A stretch of DNA of 64,000 nt from Erpobdella octoculata. Its lineage: Eukaryota; Annelida; Clitellata; Hirudinida; Erpobdellidae. Below the pieces are notes generated by a model. That model had not been told where the DNA came from, did not search any database, and was given only the letters and a program-made list of their open reading frames with translations. Both the position numbers and the translations under genes were made by a program. This document shows, in pieces, positions 25,494-40,200 of this stretch (within the stretch, counting starts at the first letter, position 1; the number at the start of each line of letters is the position of its first letter). The DNA lies in assembly GCA_963978895.1 (NCBI GenBank), contig OZ022241.1, positions 1,021,541 to 1,085,540 on the forward strand. Direction: 5' to 3'.

Positions 25494-27683
25494 ATGAGCA
25501 CCACAGCTATGACCACCGCGGGCAGCAGGAAGGCCAAGGTCGTCCTCTTGGATGGAAGCACCTGGGAACTTATCGTTCACGTGCGTTTGCTTGTTTGTTT
25601 ATCAATCAGTCGTTATTAATGTCTGTGATTGTCTCATTAATTAATTAATTAGTCGTTTACCTTCATCTTTTCTTTATAATATTATAATTACATATTTAAT
25701 ATTCATGCCCCGACTTAACATGACCTTGAACTTTGCTCTCTGGTACTCTCAATTGTTCATATAATTGATGTTGTTGTTTTCAAATGCGATTTTTTACTCT
25801 TCATATTTCATGTACTCCTTCTGTAAACAATAGCAAGACCCGACTTCTTATTAATATTCATGAGTTCTTAAAATAGTTTCTCGGAATATGCTATGAAATA
25901 TTTATCTATACAGGCCAAGCTGCTGGGCTCGGAGCTTCTATCCACCATCACCAGCGGCCTATCCCTGATGGAGACACAGTACTTTGGCCTTGTTTACTAC
26001 AAGGAGGATAACCAAACGACAGTAGCCAAGCAACGGAGCAGGTACGCTTGTTGTCTTTGCGGGTCGGCGGGGGGGGGGGGGGTCGGTTTGAGGTTAGATT
26101 CTGGGAGGGTAGGTGGATTGATTTGAGGGTATACCCTCATTTCAGTGAATTGGGTCATAAGGAAAGCCCTAACCCTTCTTCCTGATTGGACGATTTGTGT
26201 TGGTGTTAGTCTGTCTAAATTAACGGTGGTTTGGATCATGGAGAGCGTAAATTAATTATTTAAACATTTATCAATCAATCACTCAATCAGTCACTTTTTT
26301 TATATATATCTAACTGTCCATCCATCTCTACAGCTATCTATGTATCGATCAGACAAACAATCAATCAATCAGTTGGACATAACTAGATAGAGATAGAAGG
26401 ATGTTTTGTAGGGGAATGAGCGATGAGTTGTTTTAATCTTATTTTCTCTATAATCTCATTATTCTAAGTATTTTTCAATGAATGGTCGTTTTGAGTCTCT
26501 TGTACTTTCACAGCGTTCGTTTTTTTCACTTCTTTGTTCGTTTTTTTCACTCCTTCGTTCATTCCTTGTTTTCACCCCTTCATTCTTTGTTTTCACTCCT
26601 TTATTCTTTGTTTTCACTCCTTCATTTTTTATTTTCACTCCTTCATTTTTTGTTTTCATTCTTTTATTCTTTGTTTTCACTCCTTTCTTCTTTGTTTTCA
26701 CTCCTTCATTTTTTGCTTTCACTCCTTTCTTCTTTGTTTTCACTCCTTTATTCTTTGTTTTCACTCCGTCGTTCGTTCTTCAATTGCTTCATTCGTTCGT
26801 TCTTTCACTCCGTTCGTCCAATAATTCAATCTTTCGCTCACTCCACCCCCTCCCGCCCGCCCGTTCGTCCAGGAAACGAATGAAACGAATCTTTCAACGA
26901 CGAACAACCACAGCCAACCACAACCAGCCACCACTAACTTTCCCTTCCCAGACTCATTTTTTAGCCGAAAGAAAGAAAGAAACTTTCTGTCCCACGTGAC
27001 CTGTGAAGAGAAATTCAGAGAATTTAAATCGCACTGTCAATTAAAAAGCTCTGATCGATGTGTAAATTTGCTGGTAATTTTTTAATGAAATTATAATAAT
27101 TCTTTTTTTAGCTTTGTATAATGCCAGACGTTCAGACTACTAATTACTCTGTCTTATATATAAATATACGCTTAGAAATATATATATATACACATACAGA
27201 TATAGTAAAATTCTTCAAAATTAATATTATTACGCTTGTTAAAAATCTAAATGTTCATTGAATTCTTAAGCAGGTGTGTATTTTTTAATCACAGGTGTGA
27301 TCAAACGTTACAGGTAAATTTAATCTTTAAAACCTTTTTTTAACCTTACTTAGCCATTCTGTGTGTCTCAAGTTGGAAAAGCTCTTGTATTTAAGTATTT
27401 AGTATTTATTGTTTATCTTCCAAGCTTATGATCCGGTTTTGTGATGGAGTTTCGCATCTAGTTTGCGAATTTCTCGAGGAACGATTTCGCGCATTTAATC
27501 CTCGGCGAGATGAGATGTTAATATTATTATTATTAATATGGAAAACGTGGAATCTATTCTTTGTCGTCATGGTGCAAATTACCAAGTACATAGCGCAGTT
27601 TACCAAGTACATAGCGCAGTTTACCAAGTGACCAAGTACATTCGGGTGCGAAATGAGTCCGATTCGAGTGCAAGAAGCCCTAG

Positions 27684-27749
<66 letters not shown>

Positions 27750-30700
27750 TAAATAGAAAGTAAAGAACGAGAAGAAACCGAACCTGTACAACACCAGGTA
27801 ATCCAACTACTGCCAACCAGTAAATATTACTAAATATACACTTAAAGACGACTCGCACTTTCTGTCATAGGTCTTACATTCCATCATTCTACTGGCTGCC
27901 TATCTGCCCGAATATCATATTTGTTGTGGTGCAGTCATCCTCTTCCTGTTTGTACCTTACTTTGTTTCTCTTGCACTCCAGCTGTCAGGCCTTTACCATT
28001 CCTTCTCTGTCCCTATCTCTCATTCCGTCACTGTCTGTCTGTCTCTCTCTCTCTCACTCTCTCTCTCAATGAGAATGAACGATGTGTGTGTATGTATGAA
28101 GGTATGTATGTATGTACGTATGTGTGTATGTGTACATAGCTTCGAATCTTGCATAATTCCCACATGCGTTTTTTTCTTCTCTTCTTCCTTACAGACAGCA
28201 GCTATCTGTCTCTGGACTTAATAGCCCAACAGATGCTACAAAAAACAAACCAACAGAATAAAAAAAAAGAATTGCTTTTAAAGCCAGAATTGAATTTATT
28301 GAAAGGTCACTAGATGATGATGATGATACTTCTGTCTGTCTGTTATTTCAGCCTTTTATAGAAACCTCAATGTAGATCTCTCTCTCTCTCTGTCTCTGCT
28401 TAATGGATGATTTATTGACCAAGTACTTCGTGGCGCTCGTGGCTGCTGTTTCTGTTAATTAATTTAAATCGATAAATCAATAATCCAATAATCCGTTGCT
28501 TCATCCAATAAGTAAGGCAATCAATCGGTCAACCATCTAACCCTTCGATCAATCAGTCACCATCTCTATGCTAGCAGTTTTCTAGTTGCATTCCGTTTAG
28601 GCTGTTCCAAGACGTAACTAAAGTCTTAACACGTAGATGAGATCAAAATCTCAAGAGAGGGGTGCCAGAATCTTACAACTTTCGTTCACCGTTACTGGCA
28701 GGCTGGGCCAGGGTAGCAAGATGCCGGTGCCCCCCCCCGGTGTACAGGGAGCGGAGGGTGTGCGGTTAGGTCGCTGCTATTGCCCCGGCGGTTCGCGTGA
28801 TTGCAATCGGCAGTTCCGTATTAAAGTTAAACCCTAACCCCTATCCTAGGTAGGCGCATAAAAATTTCAAAATAGTTTTTTTAATTTAACTAATATTTTT
28901 AAATAAAGGTACAAATTCTGAGTTTCAATTTACCATATAGTGTAATAGTATAAACGGTGCGGTTAACGGGTCCGACATGATGATTTAGATTTTCTTATTT
29001 TGATGACAAAACAGTTCGAAAAATTGTTTGTAAAGTTTTTTTTATTATCATAAATGGATCTCACCGCATTCCATTTGGGCACAACAGTAATTGTATCATA
29101 TTTAGACTTATTATTTTTATATTATTATTATTATTATTATGAAAGCGGTCGTCATGGAAATCATATTATTATTATCATCATCCTAACAACCATAATTTTC
29201 CATGTGTGCAAGCAATTTCCATCTCGAAGTTATTACGCAATAATCTTTGTTTGGTTGTAAACAGAAGTCGGTAATGATAGTAATGAACCACTACTCTTGA
29301 TGTGTAGATGATGATGATGATAGCTGTTACGGTGGGTTTTCACACCAACGCACACAGACACCACGCACATATATATGGTTTAAAGTTACATATTCCTTAA
29401 ATTCTTCCCAATCTTTACAAATCTTCCTTTAAAATCTACAAGTTTTCATTTACAAGACTTTTTCTTTTTTCTTCCCACGAGATATTTCTCTCATATCCGT
29501 CTTCAACCCACCCAGAATGGATGGGTTGAAGATGATGATGGATTAGATTTTACACGTTGATAAACTGGAAGTCTATTGATTGACGAATAAGTTCAGACTC
29601 GTACGAATTGACCAGTTGATAGCTGGACACGTGTCTCAGTTTTTGACCCGGTCCGACAATTTAAAAAAAAAAAAAACACCCGACCCGACCCGACCCAGTC
29701 TCCCCCCCCCGTACCACTGGAGCGCATTGATGGATTGTGATGAGGAAATAAGCCATCGCCACTGCCGTTTCTAAGGCAACCACAACCGGTTTACGTTGCT
29801 GGAGCGAAATGAACCTGCATTTTATGGAAGTATTGATTGATTGATCGATTGATTTTTTCCCGGGCTTGTATCGCTCGTACCTGGCGAGAGTGCAGAAAAA
29901 GAGATAATTTGTAATTTATTTATTTATTTATTTACATTTCTATGTAAATGGTCATTATTACTGATGAGGTTATGATGATGATGATCGGAGTTCAAAGAAA
30001 TAAAGTTTCTCTCTCTCTCTCCCTACTCTGACCTCACAGCAGCTTTAAATTTTAAAACAATTAACTTCCACCACCCAATAATGAAATCTAGGTCAATTGA
30101 AGTTGGGTACGTGCGTGGAGGCGCCTGTGTGAGGTGTGCATGTGTGCGTGTAAGTATGTGCGTGAGTGGAAGTGTGCCGGCGAATATTTAGACGAATGCC
30201 TGAATTGCGTAAATACTAAATATAAATAGTTAAATACGTTTGAAAGTTTTTGTTATCACACAGTGATCATCATCATCATCATACGTAATGCTATCATCAT
30301 CCGTAATATTATCATCGTCATCAACATCAGCAGTATTATCGTCATCATCATCATCCGCAATAGTATCATCATCATCATCCGCAATAGTATCATCATCATC
30401 ATCAGTCGCAATATTATCATCATCATCAGCAATACCATCCTCATCATCATCATCACCATCCTCATCATCATCATCAATTCCGTCAACCAACGAACGAACA
30501 ACGAAAGCAACTTCAAAAGCATTTTTCTCATTTCTCTTTTCTTCGTTACAGGAGCAGTACGAGAACGTTCCAGCCTCAACAAGTCCATCAAAATCATCAT
30601 CATCAGTACCACCACCTCCATCATCATCATCATCATCATCACAACTGTCGCCAGGAGTGGCTGCAGTTGGACAAGAAAGTCCTGGAGCAGGACGTGCCGA

Positions 30701-33259
30701 AATGTCCACTGGAGTTGGTCTTCTACTTGCAAATCAGGTAGGTGGACTATCAATCATATCATAGTGGTGGTGGTGGTGATAGGGATGTGGTGATCATAGT
30801 GATGTGATGATGATAGTGATGTGATGATGATGTGATAGTGTTAGTGATGATGATGGTGATGGTAGTGATTTTAAGAGTGATAGTGATATTGATGATCTAT
30901 AATCTATAGTGTAAAGTTAGTTTTGATTGGTGCAAAAAAACTGAGCATGGTATCCAACTGCTCTCCTGGTTAGTTATAAGGCAGAGGTACAGGGGCGTCA
31001 TTTGGCGGGGGGGGGGAAGAGAATTGCCCCCTAAAGAATTTGTAAAAAAAAGTTGAAACAAGTGAACTGTTAAAAACTTGATTTACACAAATCCTTCATA
31101 TTTTGTAATTCGGCAGCTTCTAATTATTTGCAAATTATTTATTGATGATAATAAGTCTATAAAATATATAAACGTTGACCCCAGTCTTTTAAATGTTTGA
31201 TATATGAAGTATGTTTAAATTTGGTCACATCAATCTGAAAACTTAATAGAACGTTGAGTCTGTAGCGACAGATAAGCCCACCGAATTTCAACTTGATTGG
31301 ATAGCGGGAAGTTGGTTTTTTTTAAGTGGTCAACGGTCCCATCGTATGGCTCAAGCAGGCAGTCACAGTTATAAGTTAATATAAACATATTAATAAGTAG
31401 AACTGCATAGGGGTTTAGAAAATATTTGGAAAAAGTGCGTCTGAGACCACCCCCGTCTCGGTCATCTCCTATATTCTGAGTGAAAACTACATAGGGTTTT
31501 CGGGAAAAGTAGCCTTGACTAGCATCCCCCCGATCATCAGGGATTTAAGGATTTTGTAGGAGAAATATTGGTGGTGTTTTGGTCTTTAACAAAATTTGGG
31601 TCCCATCCTCCCACGAGATTCTCTAAATTTCTCCCCTGATCCTATGGATTTGCTGAAATGACGCCACTGCAGATGTATGTATGGGGTGTGGGCAGCACCA
31701 CTTCATATTGGGGTCAATGAAGTAGCGTGTCGAATTACTTTCTCTAGCAATAATAATAATAATAATAACAACATTAATAATATAAATATAATAATAAACA
31801 ATAATAATAAAAATAATAATTATTGTATGTATAATTAGATGTTCTATTTTAAACCTTATTCCGAGGAACGAGCTCGTTTGGAAAATAATCTTCCTTCCTA
31901 TATATTATATTTTTTTTACTTAAATTTTTCTACGAAACCAAATTGAAAATTGTCTGAGATGGGAATTAAGCTTACATGCAATTATAGATGTTATGTTTTC
32001 AGTGTTGGTGATCATCATCATCATCATCATAATCATCATCATCTTCATCATCACTAGCATCTTCGTGTCGTATTGATTGATTGATAAAGTGATAAAGATT
32101 AATTAATAATGTTATGTGTATATATATATATATATATATTATTGATAATAAATTTTGTGTAAGTATTCGTTATGCTGCCAATTTAGCTACCTGTTATTGT
32201 AAAACGATTTCACCGTACAGCGTCTCAAATTATATTCGAAACTTACTTCTTAAGTAGTCATGAACTCTTAATTATGTATGCTTTGATTCAAATTTATATA
32301 TATATATATATATATCTGTGTGAATTAAATTCACTGAATTTGATGTTATCTCGCCAATTGCCACGGAGCGGATTCTGGCGAGATAGCGAGTTATAGTTGT
32401 AACCGTGCTTACTGGAGTCCATTTACGATTTTTAATTAATCGCAAGCTTAAAGGTTTTAACGAGCTCGTTAATTACAGTTGAAACGCGTTTTTCCCTAGC
32501 ACCGTGTTTTCCAGACGGACTTTTATTCAGCTGTTGTTGTCGTTGGCATCCATTTTCCACTGGTCGCCTCTCTGACTTCTCGTGCACATCCCTACTCCAT
32601 CCATAAGGAGAGAGAGAGAGAGAGAGAGAGCCGAATGAGTAAAAACAATTACAGAAGTCCTCTTGCTATATCAAAGGCACTTGAGTGCATTTTCAATTTT
32701 CATTGTAAAATTTTTACAACTTATAATTTTACAATTAACAGAAACCGTAAATTTTTTTGGCTTAAATTTCCCATAATTAAATTCATCATCATCATTATTA
32801 TTATTATTATTCGCGTTAAACGGTAGCCGGGGTGATTATATTTTTCGTAGGTTGAAATTTAGCCGAGGCGATTATATTTTTCGTAGGTTGAAATTTCTTT
32901 CAACACTTAAATCCAATCGTGAACTTTCCTCATACGAAAAGAAACGCATTAGCAACTGAGAGCAATTAAATTAATTGAATTTCTTATTGACTTTCCAGCA
33001 AAAATCGAGTTTATTTTCCTCACCAACTGTCTTGGTTGGTAACCTGTATCATCATCATCAGACTCCTCTTTTAAGAAACAAGTTTCCAGAAATGCGCTAA
33101 CAAATTAATAATATCAATAGTAAATAGTTTTAAATAGCAACAGCAGGCAAATGTTTATTTTCGGAGGAAACCGAACGAAGTCGAACGAGGAAGAAAGAAT
33201 TGAGTGATTATAAAAAGAAAAAGAGGATATGCAACGTCATTGGAGATGGTGCAGTAATA

Positions 33260-33306
<47 letters not shown>

Positions 33307-35598
33307 GTAGTAGTAGTAGTAGTAGTAGTATTTTATCTTAGAAGTTAGAGTCATGTCGTCTACAGCTGACATCTTCTGACGTTATTTCGCAATAATGTAA
33401 CTATTCGTGACACTGTGTTCCAGCCACCGTCAGCCCAGGGGACACCAGTGTCAGCTGGTACACGACACGGCTTTACCCGCTGTCCCATCTGAAGCGAAAC
33501 TGCACCGAGCCTTATTGAATGAACCACCAGCAGCAAAACTACTTCCTTACGGAGATTATCATCATCATCATCAGTATAGTACATGCACTGAACTATGACT
33601 GGAATGTTTATTTTTAACTCCTATAAATAATAATAATAATTCATATAAGTGTGCCACCACCCAAATTTATTTAAGCACCTTAACCACCCACACTTCTTCT
33701 TCGGCAGTTTTGAGTTGTTCGAATGCGTAGGCCTTATCCACTGGAGGAGCTTTTAAGTTTCATTAAACTGACAATTGAAGTAATTGAAGTAGCCCACCCA
33801 CCCCCCTACGACACAACCAATTGACCCTAATATAAGGTCCTTCTCGTTGAACGAGTTAAGTTTAATTTAATTTCAAGAGCTTTGCGCTGATTGGTGGCTT
33901 ATACGTATTATCGGTAAATAATCTTTTATACAATATTATCGGTAAATAATCGTTGACATCTTTTACGTTGACGCTCAAGGTCTCTCAGTTCAGGGGCGTA
34001 TCCATAGGGAGTGGTGCATCCCCCACCACCGCCGCCATAGGATCAATTAAAAATGCTGTGGGCGAAATGCATACGACTGACCCCACCCCCTCCTCCGGTC
34101 GTCAACTTTTTTGGGAAGAGAAAGTGTGAAAAATCTTGGAATTGGAGTACCATCTAACCTTATGACCTTCACATCTTCCCACCAGGAATTTCTGGATCCG
34201 CCACCAGTGTCTCAGTTGTGTCTCTATCGCGATTAATTCCTTATAATAGACGTAGCTGTTTGAAAGTTGTTTGTTTGCTTGTTTGTTTGTTTGTTGTACC
34301 TGTCTGTGTGCCACTCGACCTCATTCTCTTTCTTAGGTCATTTCGATATATTCAACCAAATCATGAAAAACTCACATTCCACAGGCCCACGCATTTATTA
34401 CTATTTATTAGTATTTATATCTCGCTCTTGAGTTTTCCACGGCAACTTGTTTACATCGTTTAAATTCATATTTAAACTATTAATAATATTATTGTTATTA
34501 CCGTGATTATTGATTTGTATGGCATAGTTATTGATTGATTGATTGAGGTTATTCTTGCCTGTTAGCTGATAATTTATATTTAATTGTGCTTAAATTAAAT
34601 CAACCCATCCCGTCCCACGCCTAGGTTCTACGTGGAGTGCGTCTGCAGTCTCTTCGACATACTCACCATAGAGGTCTTCTACCTGCAAGCTCGCTCTCTT
34701 ATATCTCAGGTTGGCCAACAATTTGATTGATTCGATTATTTGGTTGGTTGGTTGGTTGATTGATTGGTGGATTGATTGATTGATGGATGGATTGATTGAT
34801 CGATCGGATGGTTGGTGATCCATTGGTTGATCGGTAACCAACGGACGGTTCAGGTTTCCATGTTTTATGTGATGGAAAGCGTATGACTGATACGACCAGT
34901 TAATTGAGCACTCAATCGACCATTCGACGAGACAGAACGAGATTCTTTCTTTCGTTCATCTCTCACGTGACCAACCAACCCTCTGATTGATTGTCTCTCA
35001 TCGATTGGTTGATGAATTGATTGACATGTCTTTGAAACCAAAAAAATAAAACAACGCAGGAAGTTCTATTGTGCGACTGCGACACCGTATTCGATCTGGC
35101 CTCCTATGCACTGCAAGAAAATATGGGCGATTATATCAGGTGAGGTGTCTCACTCAAGGTCATCATCATCACCAGCATCCACATCATCATCATCACCAGC
35201 ATCCACATCATCATCATCATCATCTATACCATTATCGTCTCGTCATCATCATCTATACCATTATCGTCATCACCGACACCATCATTATTATCCATTTTTG
35301 GAGAAATTATCCTTTGACTTTTCAACTCCATGGCGACCTTAATATCATCATCACCACCACCAACATCATTTCATTCATTCATTCATTCATTCACTCCATT
35401 CATTCCATTCATTCATTGATTCCATTCATTCATTCATTCATTCGTTTATTCGTTTCTTTTGGCTAAGTAGCGACGAGACGACGAGAGAAGCCATCAAACG
35501 ACTGTCACTCCTACCAACTAACATCCTCAAGGTCCATCTTTCCATCTCTTATTGGTCAGTTCAAGTTCAAAATTAGTATTATTTTATTATTATTCTTA

Positions 35599-35639
<41 letters not shown>

Positions 35640-35848
35640 GGCGGTGATGATGATGATGATGACGACGATGATGGTGGTGAAAGTGGCCGCGATGGCGTTG
35701 ACGAAAATGGTGTTGCATTGCAGATGATGATGATGATGATGATGATGATATGCTCCATAGAACATGTCCCAGGGAATTGGTTACATTCGTATATTTATAA
35801 AGGTCTCTCTCTCTCTTCCTCTCTGTATGTCTCTCTTTCGTTCTTTAT

Positions 35849-35920
<72 letters not shown>

Positions 35921-36790
35921 TCATAACTTTTTTGCTTTAACTTCTCGAGCTACAACAGCACCGAATCGAACCATTAACAAATTAATGGCCTTGCCATGAT
36001 ATATTACTCAATTAGTGAATTAGTGAACTATATAAGACTTTTGTGAACTTATAAGTACATTGTATGTATGTATGTATGTATGTATGTATGTATGTATGTA
36101 TGTATGTATGTATGTATGTATGTATGTATGTATGTATGTATGTATGCATGCATGCATGTATGTGTGTATTGAAAACGTATTATAAAAAACGTATTGAAAA
36201 AAAAAACTAGTTTGAGTGCAGATCATCATCAACACCACCATCTCCATAATTCGGGGCTGAGAAGATGGCTTTCATTAACGTCCCTGAACGATTTTTTTTG
36301 CTGCTTCTGGTGATGTTGATGATAGTGAAGATGAGGTTGTTGATGATGATGATGTTGTTGATGTGGATGATGTTGATGATGATGTTGTTGATGATGATGA
36401 TGTTGTTGATGATTATGATGATGATGTCGATAGTGAGTTCGAGTGATAGAAAAGGAGAGTGAGAGAGAAATTGCTGTTACGTTGAAGTGATAATAATATT
36501 ACGTGGAATGACGCATTGAAAGAAGTTTGATGAATAAATAAATATAATTATACACGAATCAAATAACTACAGCTACTAAAATTACTTCAACATTCACATT
36601 AATATTACTATTACTTAACATTATTAATATTAGATAGCACAATTATTGTGTGCCATTTAAAAAAGTAAACAATTGAGAGGGAAGGAAAGAGAATGTGTGT
36701 GTGTGGGGGGGCATGCTGAAAATGATTTAACTAAACAGAAAGTGAACTATTAGGGAGAGATAGTGAAAGGGGGAAGAGAGAGAGAAAGAG

Positions 36791-36857
<67 letters not shown>

Positions 36858-36980
36858 GAATCTGCTTAATTACTGAGGGTCGGCATTCGTACTTTCCTTC
36901 GAGATATTTCCATTCAACCAGTTCAAGTCAGGTTTAAGTCGGTGGGTGAGAGACCGTTTTGAAAGTTCTACTTCCTTCCA

Positions 36981-37029
<49 letters not shown>

Positions 37030-37215
37030 ATCTTTCTCAATCTTTCTCTCTATCACTCTCCACTTCACTTCACTTAATCTCATTTCCATTTTTTTAGCAC
37101 TTTCGATTCATCTTCGTTCGGCGTTCCACGTTATCGCTCATCGCTTCGTCTGCGCGCGATTTTGATGTAAAAATAGTTAAAATAGCATCGTTGCCGTAAC
37201 AACCACCACCACCAC

Positions 37216-37262
<47 letters not shown>

Positions 37263-40200
37263 TGTGTTATAGTTATTATTATTGTTGTTGTTGTTACTGA
37301 GACTAAAAATAAGCAATATTTTTTTTGTTATTCTTATTGTTTATCGACGTCCCGGCAGATGGCCTGGTCAGTCCGATTGCTATTTGGAAGGTTAATTTAA
37401 GATAACCGTATCACCATCGTCATCATCATCATCACCACCGTCATCATCATTATCATCACCATCGTCGTCATCATCATCTATTTCTAACTGTAACACTACT
37501 ATGATGAACACTACAATGACTGCTACCACTCGCGCCACTTCTACCACTCGCACTACTACTACTACCACTTGCACCACTACTACCACTTGCGCCACCACTC
37601 CCACTAGTACTACCGCTTTCTTCCGCCATAATAATAATATTTAATTGCTTGGCACTACAGCTTGGAGGTTGTTCTGCAGACGTACTGTCTATCTCGTTCA
37701 CCCCCCTCGATTATAAATATATGTTTATTATATACGTTGTACTTCTACGTTAGCTTCTCCCGGGGTTGTGGCGCCATTTTTGTTTGTCTGAATGTCTTTT
37801 TGAGTATGTGTGTGAGTGTGCGCGTGTGTGTGTCAGTGTGGCTTTCTCCACATGTGTTCGAGTGCTGGTTGCTCATTTAAACTGAATGGAATTGCTGCTT
37901 GGAATGTTTTCAACGAACCATCCATCTACCAAAAACTCCATCCATCCATCAACCGTCCTATCCATCAACTCTACCATCCGTCCATCAACCCATCCATCCA
38001 TCTACCATTCCATCCATCAACTCTACCATCCGTCAACCCATCCATCCCAGGGGAGGGTCCCTGGATCCATCCATCCATGCATCCGACAACTTATCCATTA
38101 ACCAACTAAGTCTTCCACTCTCCTCCATCCATCCAGCTATTCATTCGTTTTTAATTTCCAGCGAGGAGCAGGTCATCTCCAGGTACAAATCACTCACGGG
38201 CATCTCCAGGGGCATGGCCCTGCTGAGGTTACTCCATGAATATTCATTAGCCGTATTTTAATTAATTTTTTATTAAATAATAATGTTAATATCCACGGTT
38301 TAATATAATTTACTTCAACTGTTGATTTATTAAATAAATAAAAAAACTACTTTTTAAATCTTTCACCTCTAATCACATTTATATGAATAAAAAGAAATTA
38401 ACCACAATTTCGCCACAGCACGGCACAGCGGTAGATCAAGGAGAAATTCACGTCCATCGCTGCTCCCCTCCTTATAAGGGGTCTTTTTTTATTGCCATGC
38501 CAACAAATGCTTCCGGTCAAACAGCCTGCTGCCTGGAATCCCTCTCAAGCATTAAATCTGCTCTCTCTCTCTCTCTCTATTTCTCCATATCTTTCTGTAT
38601 TTTTATATATCTCTCTGTATTTCTCCATATCTCTCTGTATTTCTCAATATCTCTCTGCATTTCTCCACATCTCTCTGTATTTCTCCATATCTCTCTGTAT
38701 TTCTCCATATCTCTCTGTATTTCTCCATATCTCTCTGTATTTCTCCATATCTCTCTGTATTTCTCCATATCTCTCTGTATTTCTCCACATCTTTCTGTAT
38801 TTCTCCATATCCTTCCCTCAACGACCCATATTCACATTTATTATTGTTCAGTTAATATATCAGTTTTTTTTCTTCTCTCAAATGACCTGCAAGATATTCT
38901 TGTTTTAATTTCATCACCTAACGATGACATCCCAATAATAATCTTCATTCTTAATTCCCACGACCAGTGCTGGATCCAGTAATTAGCGGTGGGGGGGGGG
39001 TAGTTGTAGCTCATTTAAAAAAAAAAATTCCCAAAAAGTAGTCAAGCTTGTCTTGCAAGAATTGGAGAATGGTCATTTTCAAAAACTGGGTGTTATAGCA
39101 TAGCAATATTTTTATTGTTAATCTGGTGAGGGATGGATCTCCCCATCCTCCCCTCCCCCCTGGATCAGTCACTGCCAGCAACGAAAACACGTGCACACTC
39201 AATTCAACTCCGTTTCACTCCAGGTACATGTTCTTGGTCGAGCAGCAGCCGGCCTACGGACAGCACCACTCCGAGGTCAAGGACAAGTGCGGCATGCCGT
39301 GGCTCCTCGGGGTCGGCCCGCGCGGTCTGACCCTCTTCGACCACAACGACAGACAGGTGCCCAGGAAGCAGTACCTGTGGCAGCACCTGAGTAACCTGTA
39401 CTACAGGGAGAGAAAGTTCACCGTACAGATGAAAGAGTGTAAAAAGTGAGTGTTCGTCTTTTCTTTCGCGACATCAAATCTCTATGGCTGTGACCATATA
39501 TATAGAATAGATATATCGGAGATGGGCAGCTTTTGAGTGAGATGCCAAGATGGCCTCCGAAAAAACGATTTAGAGTCTTTTGGATCCATGAATATTCATT
39601 ATTTGTATTAATCTATTTTTGGTACGACAGCGGAGACTAAAGTCCGGTTTGTAAGAAACAGAAACGTCGATTTCTTATAGCTAAAAGTAGTTGATATGAG
39701 CTTTATTTTAATTTAACGCGATATCCGACATAAAAAATATACAGTTCTAATTTACCGATAACACAGGCGACGTTAAATAGACATAAATAGACCATCGAAC
39801 TAGAGACTACGCAAATAAAATTCAATGTCAACTGAAATTTTTATAAAAAAAAAATTTGTTAATTTTTATAAAGTTAAAAATTTATTTTGTACATAAAAAA
39901 TTTTTTTTCTATTATAAAAAATACTTGATTAAGTTACTATACGGTTGTAACTATCAGTTCTCCGGTCTACTAGGCTGCCTCGCTAAAAGCCTTCCTAAAC
40001 AACAGGCGGGCCGATATATCTATTCTATATATATGGCTGTGACATGCCGATTCTATTAGTATCGTCTTGTCGCATAACTGAAACATTAAAAAGCCCTGTG
40101 AAGAATTTAGCGTTCGACGAAAATATCACAAATAATTATTTAATTAAATTTTGTCCAATCGATCCGAAAATTTGATAGAATACATTATTAACTAGTTCGG

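Noticed and set aside
26478..26999. Open frame of about 170 residues, Phe/Ser-rich, with matching frames on both strands
   Set aside because: Produced by the 21-bp minisatellite, whose unit is a multiple of three.
28610..28860. GC-rich patch resembling an exon or SINE
   Set aside because: No recognisable protein, poor splice borders for FRMD4 phase, and no repeat partner found.
30230..30793. Asp-rich minus frame and Ser/Ile-rich plus frames
   Set aside because: TCA-triplet artefacts overlapping the true FRMD4 exon 3, which uses another frame.
38492..38982. Leu/Ser/Ile-rich frame of up to 199 residues
   Set aside because: Reads the 20-bp satellite in FRMD4 intron 8; all frames stay open.
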